Shown: one piece after another, positions 32,943 to 39,673 of the stretch
Numbering within the stretch: the first letter of the stretch is position 1
Layout: every line of letters begins with the position of its first letter
Source of the DNA: a virus
Direction: 5' to 3' (one strand)
Virus record (IMG/VR): IMGVR_UViG_3300036770_002448
Location: 1-47,084 of that record
Length of the DNA: 47,084 nucleotides
Position numbers and translations under genes: made by a program
Notes under the pieces: model-generated
What the model saw: only the letters and a program-made list of their open reading frames with translations
Told to the model about the DNA's origin: nothing
Databases searched by the model: none

Positions 32943-33319
32943 TCCCCCTCCTCCGCAAGACGGCTGCGCAGCTCGTAGCCCATCAGCGGCCAGATCTTGG
33001 TCACGGCGTTGGCCCGGGCGACCTTGCGGCCGATCTCTGGGTCGAAGTTCTCCGGGCTGGCACATGCCGACTCGCCCGTGACGGTGAAGCCGTTGCGCAG
33101 GGTCAACACGCAGAAGGTGAGCAGATGAAGAGGAGAGTCACCAACGACACCCGCGTCGTCGATGCTTTCGCCGTGCTCATCGATGCCGTTTCCGAGAACT
33201 CCTTGCGCGGCCGTGAAGTAGTGCTCGCCGACGATGTTCGCCTCGATGTCGGCCGGCGTGATGCGCGGGGCGGTCAGGCCCTTGGCCTGGATCTCTTGTT
33301 CGATGATGTCGTCAGTCAT
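32939..33319 (-). CDS. N4 gp49 / Sf6 gp66 family protein
   Basis: The 126-aa protein contains the family signature: IVGEHYFTAAQGV, then LLTFCVLTLRNGFTVTGESA, FDPEIGRKVARANAVTKIWP and the end LMGYELRSRLAEE. The family is widespread in phage accessory regions with no established biochemical role. Start ATG 33319 has AAGGAGGA upstream and overlaps the stop of the thymidylate synthase homologue (ATGA). Confidence 0.72.
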   Translation of the reverse strand: MTDDIIEQEIQAKGLTAPRITPADIEANIVGEHYFTAAQGVLGNGIDEHGESIDDAGVVGDSPLHLLTFCVLTLRNGFTVTGESACASPENFDPEIGRKVARANAVTKIWPLMGYELRSRLAEEGE

Positions 33320-34275
33320 TCCTTGGTCCTCCTTTGGCACCATTGAGCAAAGGCCGCACCCCAATCGCTGTTCGGGATGCTCAGCCAGTTCACCTTCCCC
33401 CCGTACTTACGGGCAAGATAGGCATCGCGTAGCTGCACCGCAACGTCACGCATGAAGTGCGTGCGCATGCTGGTGAGCCCGTCAACCAGGGCCACGCAGT
33501 CGTCGAGAAGGTACTCGTACTTCTCGTTGCCCTGCAGGATCGGGTGGGGGGATACCCCAGTCTCGTAGAGGTCTTGCGGCTCCGTGGGCGGGTTGTCCAG
33601 GAAGTCTCGCACCATCGGGTTGCTTGAGTAGGCGTGCCAGTTGTTGCTGAACTGCCTATACACCCCCACGGGCGCACCGACGGCGTGGGCAATCACCTCC
33701 TGCAGAATGCTGAAGTGCACCACGTTCGCACCGTAGCAGCCCCACAAGATGTCGTTGCTGCGGCAGCACACCGTCATGTTGAGCCGCCCGCCACGTAGGT
33801 CGAAGTAGATGTGCGTGTTGCACGGCCTGTCGCGCCACTCACCCGTCAGATCACTCTCAGGATCCCACATGCCGATCACGGCCTGCCGCGTGTCGGGGTT
33901 GCGGCGCAGCACATTGATGACCTCGTCCACCTGATCAATTGGCCAGTTGTTCCTCCATCGCCACCCATACGCCCCGTGCATGCGACCATCGGGCTCTGCG
34001 TAATTGGAGATGTTGGAGCTGAACTGCTTCAGCCATCCAACGTCTTGCTCTCCCGCCAGCATCCACAACGACTCCATGAGATGGAACACATGGTTCGCAT
34101 CTCGGCGGGCGTTGAACAGCACGCGCTGGCGGGGGTTGAGGTACGTGGTGAGCACCGGGCCGGGGGCCACCAGCACCTCTCCGTTCCGGCTGGTTGAGTG
34201 CTCCCCCGCGCTGCGGAGGTAGAACCACGCGTCTACGAACGCATGGTTCACGTTCTTTGCAGTGATGGAAAACAT
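33316..34275 (-). CDS. Thymidylate synthase homologue, probable dUMP/dNMP hydroxymethylase
   Basis: A 319-aa thymidylate-synthase-fold protein. PCNTHIYFDLRGGRLNMTV holds the catalytic Cys152; CCRSNDILWG has the phosphate-binding Arg and conserved Asp; YGANVVHFSILQEVIAHAVG has N184 where thymidylate synthase has the Asn that reads uracil, while T4 dCMP hydroxymethylase has Asp. This favours dUMP as substrate. The WGCYGAN block differs from the classic GLGVPFN, as in phage hydroxymethylase-type members. With the hypermodification genes just upstream, the likely product is hydroxymethyl-dUMP; ordinary dTMP synthesis is the alternative. ATG 34275 follows AGGAG and overlaps the MazG-like stop (TAATG). 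Confidence 0.78.
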   Translation of the reverse strand: MFSITAKNVNHAFVDAWFYLRSAGEHSTSRNGEVLVAPGPVLTTYLNPRQRVLFNARRDANHVFHLMESLWMLAGEQDVGWLKQFSSNISNYAEPDGRMHGAYGWRWRNNWPIDQVDEVINVLRRNPDTRQAVIGMWDPESDLTGEWRDRPCNTHIYFDLRGGRLNMTVCCRSNDILWGCYGANVVHFSILQEVIAHAVGAPVGVYRQFSNNWHAYSSNPMVRDFLDNPPTEPQDLYETGVSPHPILQGNEKYEYLLDDCVALVDGLTSMRTHFMRDVAVQLRDAYLARKYGGKVNWLSIPNSDWGAAFAQWCQRRTKE

Positions 34276-34658
34276 TACTTCGTTTCTCCTGTGATGAACA
34301 GCTCTCGGATCTTGGGCTCGGGCTTCCAGTAGCCAGGACCCTTCTGCACCTTGCCGTTGATGATGATGGCCCTGCCGTCCGGCCCCAGCTTGGACATGTT
34401 GCTGTCCATGATGATGGACAGCACTTTCTCGATGGGGATGCCGTGCCGGTAGGCCTCGCTGGTGCAGTAGACGATGATGTCTCCCAGCCAGTCTGCCAGA
34501 TCCGCAATGTCCAGGATTGCGTCTGCCTCTTGCATCTCCTCGTAGAGGATCTCCTTGAAGCGGCGGATGCGCTGGCGAGACTCAATCGCTGCTTCCGTGG
34601 GTTGCGGCAGGCCGAAGGCCGTCTGAAACTCACGAACGCGCTGAAAGAAATGGGTCAT
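34275..34658 (-). CDS. MazG-like nucleotide pyrophosphohydrolase (PRA-PH fold)
   Basis: The 127-aa all-alpha protein begins FFQRVREFQTAFGLPQP and has the metal-site pattern RRFKEILYEEMQEADAI (ExxE-type) followed by IADLADWLGDIIVYC (ExxD-type partner) and EKVLSIIMDSNMSKLGPDG, characteristic of all-alpha NTP pyrophosphatases. It hydrolyses a (d)NTP to the monophosphate. Next to a nucleotide hydroxymethylase, its plausible use is to remove a canonical dNTP or feed the monophosphate pool. GAGGAA precedes ATG 34658; it overlaps the next upstream gene by 29 bp. Confidence 0.75.
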   Translation of the reverse strand: MTHFFQRVREFQTAFGLPQPTEAAIESRQRIRRFKEILYEEMQEADAILDIADLADWLGDIIVYCTSEAYRHGIPIEKVLSIIMDSNMSKLGPDGRAIIINGKVQKGPGYWKPEPKIRELFITGETK

Positions 34659-35457
34659 ACTTGTTCCTCACATGTCCGTTGCTGTACTTCACTTTGCACC
34701 ACTTGCTGAACTCACACAAGCAGTTCTGGAAGTCCTGGTTGCTGATTCTGGGAATCTCCGGGTTGATGAATGGCTCGGTCACCTCTCTGCACTGGTCGAG
34801 CATCATCCAGTAGTTGGTGGCAGTCACGCCGTAGGGGGCGCGGAAGAAGAACCAGCTCAACCCCCGTAGACTGCCAGGGCCGGGGGCAGACCATGTCCAC
34901 CAGTCCGGGGCGTACTGCAGGGGATGGCCTTCTGTGTTCTTCATGTCCGCGATGATCTGGGCGGACAGAAAGCTGCCCAGCCCATCGATCTGCGACAGCC
35001 AGAAGTGCGCATCCTCCAGGCTCTTGAAGCTGGCTGATTGTAGCTGGGCCTTCTCCACGCGCTGCAGCACAAGGAGGATGTAGTCCAGCTTTACCATCTT
35101 CCTACCACAAGTGCTGATGGTGTACGCACTGGTGAACACCTTGGCCCCCGTGGCGGCTCGCTGCTTCAGCATCTCCACGGCACGCTCTGGCGTCCCTGCC
35201 AGGGTGATCTCTGCCAGACTGTCCGGCCAGTTGATCATCCTCGCGAGCACGAAACGCCACACCGGATCCGTAAAGTAGTTCCAGTTGGCGCGGATCCAGC
35301 GCGTGACGCGGTCATCCTCACGGTGCACGTTGCAGAAGCGCACGGTGTTGAAGATCTGATCACTGCTCCACGGGGGCGGCTGTCCAGACTCCTTGCGGAG
35401 CTTGATGGCGTGCCGCTCATTGATCCAGTAGCCGAGCTGATCTGACAGCCAGTCCAT
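34630..35457 (-). CDS. DNA base hypermodification protein (HMUDK helical / aGPT-PPlase-like)
   Basis: The 275-aa helical protein has the motif set of phage base-hypermodification proteins annotated as 5-hmdU kinase helical domain or alpha-glutamyl/putrescinyl thymine pyrophosphorylase clades: GYWINERHAIKLRKESGQPP, PWSSDQIFNTVRFCNV, REDDRVTRWIRANW, and a helix-hairpin-helix-like LSQIDGLGSFLSAQIIADM. Such enzymes act on hydroxymethyl-pyrimidines already in DNA, either activating or replacing the hydroxyl. No P-loop kinase domain is attached here. It sits between a TET-associated-type glycosyltransferase and a nucleotide hydroxymethylase. Start ATG 35457, preceded by GAAGAAGG, overlaps the glycosyltransferase by 41 bp. 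Confidence 0.68.
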   Translation of the reverse strand: MDWLSDQLGYWINERHAIKLRKESGQPPPWSSDQIFNTVRFCNVHREDDRVTRWIRANWNYFTDPVWRFVLARMINWPDSLAEITLAGTPERAVEMLKQRAATGAKVFTSAYTISTCGRKMVKLDYILLVLQRVEKAQLQSASFKSLEDAHFWLSQIDGLGSFLSAQIIADMKNTEGHPLQYAPDWWTWSAPGPGSLRGLSWFFFRAPYGVTATNYWMMLDQCREVTEPFINPEIPRISNQDFQNCLCEFSKWCKVKYSNGHVRNKYDPFLSARS

Positions 35458-36208
35458 GCTGCAACGCCTTCTTCCATTGGATGATGACATCGGTGCGCGT
35501 GGCACCGCCCCAGGCCGTCTTCGTGGTTTTCTCCACAGTCTTGACGAACTGCGGATAACGGCTCTGCAGCTTTTCAGCCGCTGCACGGTGCATCTCCAAC
35601 GTGCGGTACGTGGAAGCACCGCCAGCCGTACCGCTCCCCCGTTGGTTCTGGACGTACGAGTTGAGGATGCAGTTGGTGTACCCCCGCGTGAGCAGATGCA
35701 GCGTGGCTTCAAAGTCGTCCATCACTGTACTGTTGCGGAAGTCTACCCCCTCCTTGAAGAAGATACTGCGCTGGTAGCCGATGACGCGTGGGGCCCGTGT
35801 GCAGCTCAGCAAGCTATCAGTGTTCCTGTTGGCCCCCTCTCGCGTGGCGATGCCAACGTGTGCGTAGCCGCACAGAAGGACCTCCACCCCCTCCAGCATA
35901 CCCCGTATTTCTCCCGTGTTCGGCTCACGAAAGCGCGTGGGATCGTCCGTACGGCGCACCGCGAAGGTAAGATCATCATCCATCATGAGCACACGCTCTT
36001 CTGGCGCTTGCTCCATGATCCACTGCCGCGTGGCAGCGATGCCGGAGACGTCCTCCGGAGGTGTGATGATGCTGCTGTGTACTCCGTGATAATCTGCCAG
36101 CTCGTTTTGCGGAATAACGAGCGTTATGGGGTACGGCGACTCTTCTCGCAACTCGTTCAGTGTGTACTGAAGTCGTGGACGCCGCATTGTTGGGATGAAT
36201 ATGTGCAT
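35417..36208 (-). CDS. TET-associated-type glycosyltransferase (TAGT), DNA base modification
   Basis: A 263-aa GT-A-fold protein. The N-terminus MHIFIPTMRRPRLQYTLNEL, VTLVIP-like PITLVIPQNELADYHG, and DVSGIAATRQWIMEQ lead to MMDDDLTF, whose DDD at 77-79 is the metal/donor-binding motif. This order (IP-T-x-R, GIxxTRxWI, MDDD) matches phage glycosyltransferases described next to TET/JBP enzymes and other base-modification genes, which put sugar on hydroxymethyl-bases in DNA. The donor sugar is unknown; the phage's own nucleotide-heptose is a candidate. ATG 36208 follows AGGAG and a strong hairpin. Confidence 0.7.
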   Translation of the reverse strand: MHIFIPTMRRPRLQYTLNELREESPYPITLVIPQNELADYHGVHSSIITPPEDVSGIAATRQWIMEQAPEERVLMMDDDLTFAVRRTDDPTRFREPNTGEIRGMLEGVEVLLCGYAHVGIATREGANRNTDSLLSCTRAPRVIGYQRSIFFKEGVDFRNSTVMDDFEATLHLLTRGYTNCILNSYVQNQRGSGTAGGASTYRTLEMHRAAAEKLQSRYPQFVKTVEKTTKTAWGGATRTDVIIQWKKALQHGLAVRSARLLDQ

Positions 36209-36219
36209 CGAAGACTCCT

Positions 36220-36240
36220 GCGGCCCCACGTTGGGGCCGC
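36220..36240 (-). promoter_or_regulatory. Perfect 9-bp-stem hairpin before the hypermodification genes
   Basis: GCGGCCCCA and TGGGGCCGC pair around a CGT loop, immediately upstream of the AGGAG site of the glycosyltransferase gene. In the leftward transcript no U-run follows. It could be a processing or stability element, or a weak terminator after the 36269-37231 gene. Confidence 0.5.
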
Positions 36241-36268
36241 ATTGAAGTTGAGGGGATGGGGGCGGTGC

Positions 36269-37231
36269 TCAGTCGATGGTCTCTTCCACGACCTCGGCGT
36301 CCACCGGGTTGGCCTCCGGGGCGGGGGCCTCGGCCCGACGGGTCTTGCGCGGCTTCGTCTCCTTGGCCGGCTTCTCGGCCTTGGGTGCACGCTCCTTCTT
36401 CACCACCGCCTTGGGGTCGTACCCCTCGATGGAGATGAAGCCGTGCGCCGAGTCGTACGCCATGTCGGGGGAGGTGCCGCCGGCGTCGAGGAACTCCTTC
36501 TGGGTCATGCCCGTGCGGTACAGGGCGAACCGCTTCTCGGCCGCGCAGCCGGGACGCTTGGGGTTGTGGTCGACCAGCACGGTGATCTTGGCGTCCGGCG
36601 ACACGCCACGCAGACCACGCGGCGTGTTCGCTGCTCGGGTGGCGGTGGCGGCTCCGGTGGAGGCTTCGGTGGCTTGGGTCACTTCAGCAGCGGCTTGCGC
36701 CTCCATCTCGGGGGTGGCGCCTTCCTTCTTCTTGCGAGCCATGATGGCTGTTCCTTCCTCTATCCACGTGGGCGCGGGGCGGCGCGTCCACTTACTTTGC
36801 TCTACCTTCCGCCCCAGGTAGTATCTGCGATAGGCAATGATGCTATTGCCCGGAACCTTGAACTCGTCTGGCATAGCCTGCGGGGGCTCCGACCAGATGG
36901 GTGGCATTCCTGCCGTTTCTCCTATGCCAGCGGCGCGGTACAGCACATCTAGGCTCGCATGTACCCTGCCGCTGTATCTGTACGAGTACTCCTCCAGAAG
37001 TGCCTTGCCATGCTCGGCCAGCCACCTGAAGTTGTGAATTCCATCTCCTGCCCACAGAACGCTGGGGTGGCGGGGATGCGTGGGCCGGTACAGCTCTGGC
37101 TTCCACACTCCCCAGCGATCGCAAACTGTGCTGAGTATCTGCGCAGTTTCTAGGATCATCTTCACAACATGCTTGTCGTGAAGAGACTGCGCAGCTACCA
37201 CGGGATCATCATCAACGAAAAATACGTTCAC
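36269..37231 (-). CDS. Pyrimidine-dimer-glycosylase-like protein fused to a phage Lys/Ala-rich domain
   Basis: The N-terminal ~160 residues (VDDDPVVAAQSLHDKHVVKM, ILETAQILSTV, YRPTHPRHPSVLWAG, IIAYRRYYLGRKVEQSKW) match phage proteins related to pyrimidine dimer DNA glycosylase (endonuclease V-like), a repair enzyme for UV damage. The C-terminal ~157 residues from MARKKKEGATPEMEAQAA carry ITVLVDHNPKRPGCAAEKRF, ALYRTGMTQKEFLDAGG and a Pro/Lys/Glu tail, seen elsewhere as a stand-alone phage protein. An internal ATG (36742) with GGAAGGA upstream could start that second protein separately. GTG 37231 is the main start; a sigma70-like promoter lies just upstream. Confidence 0.6.
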   Translation of the reverse strand: MNVFFVDDDPVVAAQSLHDKHVVKMILETAQILSTVCDRWGVWKPELYRPTHPRHPSVLWAGDGIHNFRWLAEHGKALLEEYSYRYSGRVHASLDVLYRAAGIGETAGMPPIWSEPPQAMPDEFKVPGNSIIAYRRYYLGRKVEQSKWTRRPAPTWIEEGTAIMARKKKEGATPEMEAQAAAEVTQATEASTGAATATRAANTPRGLRGVSPDAKITVLVDHNPKRPGCAAEKRFALYRTGMTQKEFLDAGGTSPDMAYDSAHGFISIEGYDPKAVVKKERAPKAEKPAKETKPRKTRRAEAPAPEANPVDAEVVEETID

Positions 37232-37251
37232 GTGCTTTCTTTCTATGTACC

Positions 37252-37279
37252 ATTATGCTAGAGACTCCGTCATTTGCAA
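37252..37279 (-). promoter_or_regulatory. Sigma70-like promoter for the leftward modification operon
   Basis: On the leftward strand TTGCAA (37279-37274) and CATAAT (37257-37252) are 16 bp apart, a 4/6 and 5/6 match to the -35 and -10 consensus. The region is A+T-rich in an otherwise GC-rich genome and lies in the 89-bp gap between helicase and 36269-37231. It would drive the glycosylase-like, hypermodification and perhaps heptose genes. Confidence 0.55.
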
Positions 37280-37320
37280 ATTGTATTTTGCAATGAAAGA
37301 TTCTGCCTAATAGGTTTAGC

Positions 37321-38715
37321 CTATCGACCCTTCATCTCTCGCAGGATGGATAGAAACGCACTCTGGCTGGAATCTTTGGCGTTGAGCACAGAAAGTACAC
37401 GTTCGTCAACTGTGTCTTTCGCGATGATGCGGTACACGATCACATGCTTGGACGTCTGGCCCTGCCGCCACACTCGGTCAATGGTCTGGCTGTAGTCCTG
37501 CAGATTCCATGTGAGACCAAACATGATGACGTTGCGGCACTTGTTCTGTAATCCGTCAATGCCCAGGCTGATGCTGGAGAACTGCCCCATGCCAATCTGC
37601 ACCAGACCGCTGGAGAACAGGGTGATGTTCTCAGAGTCCTGCTTGGCACTGCCCCCCGTCAGCAGCACCGCCCGTGGGAAGGCTTTGCGCAGCTTCTCTA
37701 GGTCTGGCTTGAACTCGTACACGACGAGCGCACTCTCACCGCTGAGCTGCTCCAGCAAGTCCTTCAGAGCATCGATCTTGGCGTCGTGTATGTCTTCCCA
37801 CTCACGCTCTTCCGAGTTGGTGAACAGGCACCCATTGGCAATCTGCCGGCACTTGCTGGTCGCCACGGCGGCATTGTTGGCGACCACAAGCTGAGAATCC
37901 AGCGTCGCCAGCATGTGCTGCTCCATGCTGTCGTACTGGCTGCGGGCGTTGGGGGGTAGGTCGACCAGTATGTCGTTGAACGTGAGCTCTGGCATTTCCA
38001 GGTTGCCCTCTCGCTCCAGCACCAGCGTGAGAGGCTCTATCTTCCTGGCTATCTCTTCTGCCGCCCACGGGTGGGGGGCAAGATCGTAGCCCATGTAGTC
38101 CGTAGGGTAGAAGTATTTCGTCTTGTAGTGCGTCACGTACCTGCCCAGCGACGACCCCTCGTCCAGAATGTATACCTGCCCGAACAAATCCATCAACCCA
38201 TTGGGGGTGAACGTGCCGGTGAGGATGTACCGGCGCTTGAAGTTCTTTATGAATTTGCGCAGGCGCTTGAAGCGCTCAGTGCTGGTGTTCTTGAACTTTG
38301 TGCTCTCATCCACAACAAGGACGTCGAAGTGCTCCTTGAGCCACTCCTCCCACTCAGGCGTGCACAGCCACTCCAGCCCTTCGGGGTTGATGCAGTAGAT
38401 GTCTGCCGAGAGGTCTCGTAGGTTCTGCACGCGGTTCTTGCCGTGCAGTACATTCACTTTGAAGTCTGCAAACTGTGCCCAGCTATTCTTCTGCTTGGGC
38501 CAGACGTTGTAGACGACGCGCAGCGGTGCAATCACCAGCGTGCGCTTGATGAGCCGCTTATCCTTTAGGATCTTGATTATCGCGTAGGTTATCGTCGTCT
38601 TGCCGAGACCCGGTCTCAGAAGGAATCCTGCGCACGCCTGAGATATCCCCATGCGCACGGCCTGCTCTTGATAAGAGCGCGGCTTCCAAGAAGCCAATTG
38701 CTGCGTTGACATCAT
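37321..38715 (-). CDS. SNF2-like superfamily 2 helicase
   Basis: The 464-aa protein has the full helicase motif set: Q-like PRSYQEQAVRMGI, Walker A RPGLGKTT at 35-42, TLVIAPLRVVYNVWPKQ (Ia), Walker B VVDEST at ~135-140, motif III ILTGTFTPNG, and C-lobe motifs with IDGLQNKCRNVIMFGL and QTIDRVWRQGQTSKHV. This is the SNF2 type common in phage replication regions, acting as a dsDNA translocase in replication or recombination. ATG 38715 has GGAG seven bases upstream; an in-frame TTG at 38718 is rejected. The first 158 nt overlap the VRR-NUC gene. Confidence 0.82.
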   Translation of the reverse strand: MMSTQQLASWKPRSYQEQAVRMGISQACAGFLLRPGLGKTTITYAIIKILKDKRLIKRTLVIAPLRVVYNVWPKQKNSWAQFADFKVNVLHGKNRVQNLRDLSADIYCINPEGLEWLCTPEWEEWLKEHFDVLVVDESTKFKNTSTERFKRLRKFIKNFKRRYILTGTFTPNGLMDLFGQVYILDEGSSLGRYVTHYKTKYFYPTDYMGYDLAPHPWAAEEIARKIEPLTLVLEREGNLEMPELTFNDILVDLPPNARSQYDSMEQHMLATLDSQLVVANNAAVATSKCRQIANGCLFTNSEEREWEDIHDAKIDALKDLLEQLSGESALVVYEFKPDLEKLRKAFPRAVLLTGGSAKQDSENITLFSSGLVQIGMGQFSSISLGIDGLQNKCRNVIMFGLTWNLQDYSQTIDRVWRQGQTSKHVIVYRIIAKDTVDERVLSVLNAKDSSQSAFLSILREMKGR

Positions 38716-38953
38716 CAAACACTCCTGCAGGGAACCCCTGCTCGTGGAGTTCCGCGATGCGCACCAGTTGTAGAGGTCTGGGCTTTTCTCCCGAACGTTT
38801 GAACTCTACAAATGCCACGCACCCACGGAACAAGAATAGATCATCTGGATACCCCGCTGTTCCAAACGGGGTGAGCTTCAGCACAGTCATGCCCCGAGCC
38901 CGCGCCCAGGTCTTCACTCTCCCTTCTATGTAAGATTCACGAACGGGGGGCAT
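38558..38953 (-). CDS. VRR-NUC domain nuclease
   Basis: The 131-aa PD-(D/E)XK-type protein has the VRR-NUC pattern: YIEGRVKTWARARGMTVLKL, GTAGYPDDLFLFRG (catalytic Asp) and VAFVEFKRSGEKPRPLQL (E-x-K). Such nucleases cut branched or flap DNA and often lie beside SNF2 helicases in phages. Residues after ~92 (LSRAGRAHGDISGVRRIPSE and on) are charged, atypical and encoded within the helicase overlap, so they may be an overprinted tail. Start ATG 38953. Confidence 0.75.
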   Translation of the reverse strand: MPPVRESYIEGRVKTWARARGMTVLKLTPFGTAGYPDDLFLFRGCVAFVEFKRSGEKPRPLQLVRIAELHEQGFPAGVFDDVNAAIGFLEAALLSRAGRAHGDISGVRRIPSETGSRQDDDNLRDNQDPKG

Positions 38954-38959
38954 GCTGCT

Positions 38960-39673
38960 CTAATTGCCGAATTGGCAAGGGCCCCCGCTGGACTTGGAGT
39001 AGTCGCACCAGCGGCAGTGGATGCCCGGGCGCGGGGCGCACATTTCGTCACGCTGCATCGTGGTGATGCGGTGCGTCCACATCTCTTTGAGCTTGTTGTA
39101 GCCGTTCTCTCCCACCAGGGTGATGCGCTGCGGGGGTGCCGTGTCTTCCAGATAGTAGGTGGTGACGAGCACTTCGTCTGCCAGCCACGCCCGCATGCCG
39201 AACATCGCGTAGAGCTTGCGCTGGTCGGCATGCGTTTCCTTGGGCTTGCCGCTCTTCCACTCGCCGATGTGCAGCACCCCCTTGTCCGTGTAGTGCGGCT
39301 TGGTGAAGCGCACCGCATCCAGCACAGCGACGCATGCCGCGTACTTGCTCTGCGGAGAGCACAGATACCATTCGGTATCGAACGCCAGCTTCTTCTCCGT
39401 GTACCGATCCCCATTGGGGTGGTCGCGGTACGCGTCTAGAATGGGGATGTACTTGGGGTGGATGTCGGGGTGCAACACGCTGGCGTCCGCCCCCTTGATA
39501 TACTTCTCCACCGTGTCGTGCATCTCCAGCCCACGGGCGGCGGCGGGGCCGGGGGGCTTGCGCGGCAGGCGCAGGCGGGACTGGAAGTTCCACTTCGCCG
39601 GGCATTGGTTGTAGGACTCCCACTGGCTGAAACTCCAGCGGAACACGGGCTTCACATTCAGATCTTCACTCAT
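38960..39673 (-). CDS. PD-(D/E)XK nuclease, Cas4/RecB-like
   Basis: The 237-aa protein has the Cas4-like order: first Cys region SFSQWESYNQCPAKW, RGLEMHDTVEKYI (His of motif), catalytic FDTEWYL, VAVLDAVRF (Asp) and GVLHIGEWKSGKPK (E-x-K), then a QRKLYAMFGMRAW motif and a terminal Cys cluster (CRWCDYSKSSGGPC). The four Cys could hold an iron-sulfur cluster. It is likely a 5'-3' exonuclease of replication or recombination. ATG 39673 overlaps the polymerase stop by 8 nt. Confidence 0.78.
   Translation of the reverse strand: MSEDLNVKPVFRWSFSQWESYNQCPAKWNFQSRLRLPRKPPGPAAARGLEMHDTVEKYIKGADASVLHPDIHPKYIPILDAYRDHPNGDRYTEKKLAFDTEWYLCSPQSKYAACVAVLDAVRFTKPHYTDKGVLHIGEWKSGKPKETHADQRKLYAMFGMRAWLADEVLVTTYYLEDTAPPQRITLVGENGYNKLKEMWTHRITTMQRDEMCAPRPGIHCRWCDYSKSSGGPCQFGN

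Noticed and set aside
33316-34275. Plain thymidylate synthase call
   Set aside because: The active-site cysteine and Asn would allow it, but the divergent WGCYGAN block and operon partners fit a hydroxymethylase better; kept as an alternative in the feature.
35456-36952. 498-aa rightward open frame opposite the glycosyltransferase
   Set aside because: Antisense shadow of two recognisable leftward genes; Arg/Leu/Gly-rich and without motifs.
37274-37293. TTGCAAA...TTTGCAA inverted repeat as a leftward terminator after the helicase
   Set aside because: The stem is short and A/T-only, without GC clamp or trailing U-run; it overlaps the promoter -35 and may instead be an operator, which I cannot support.
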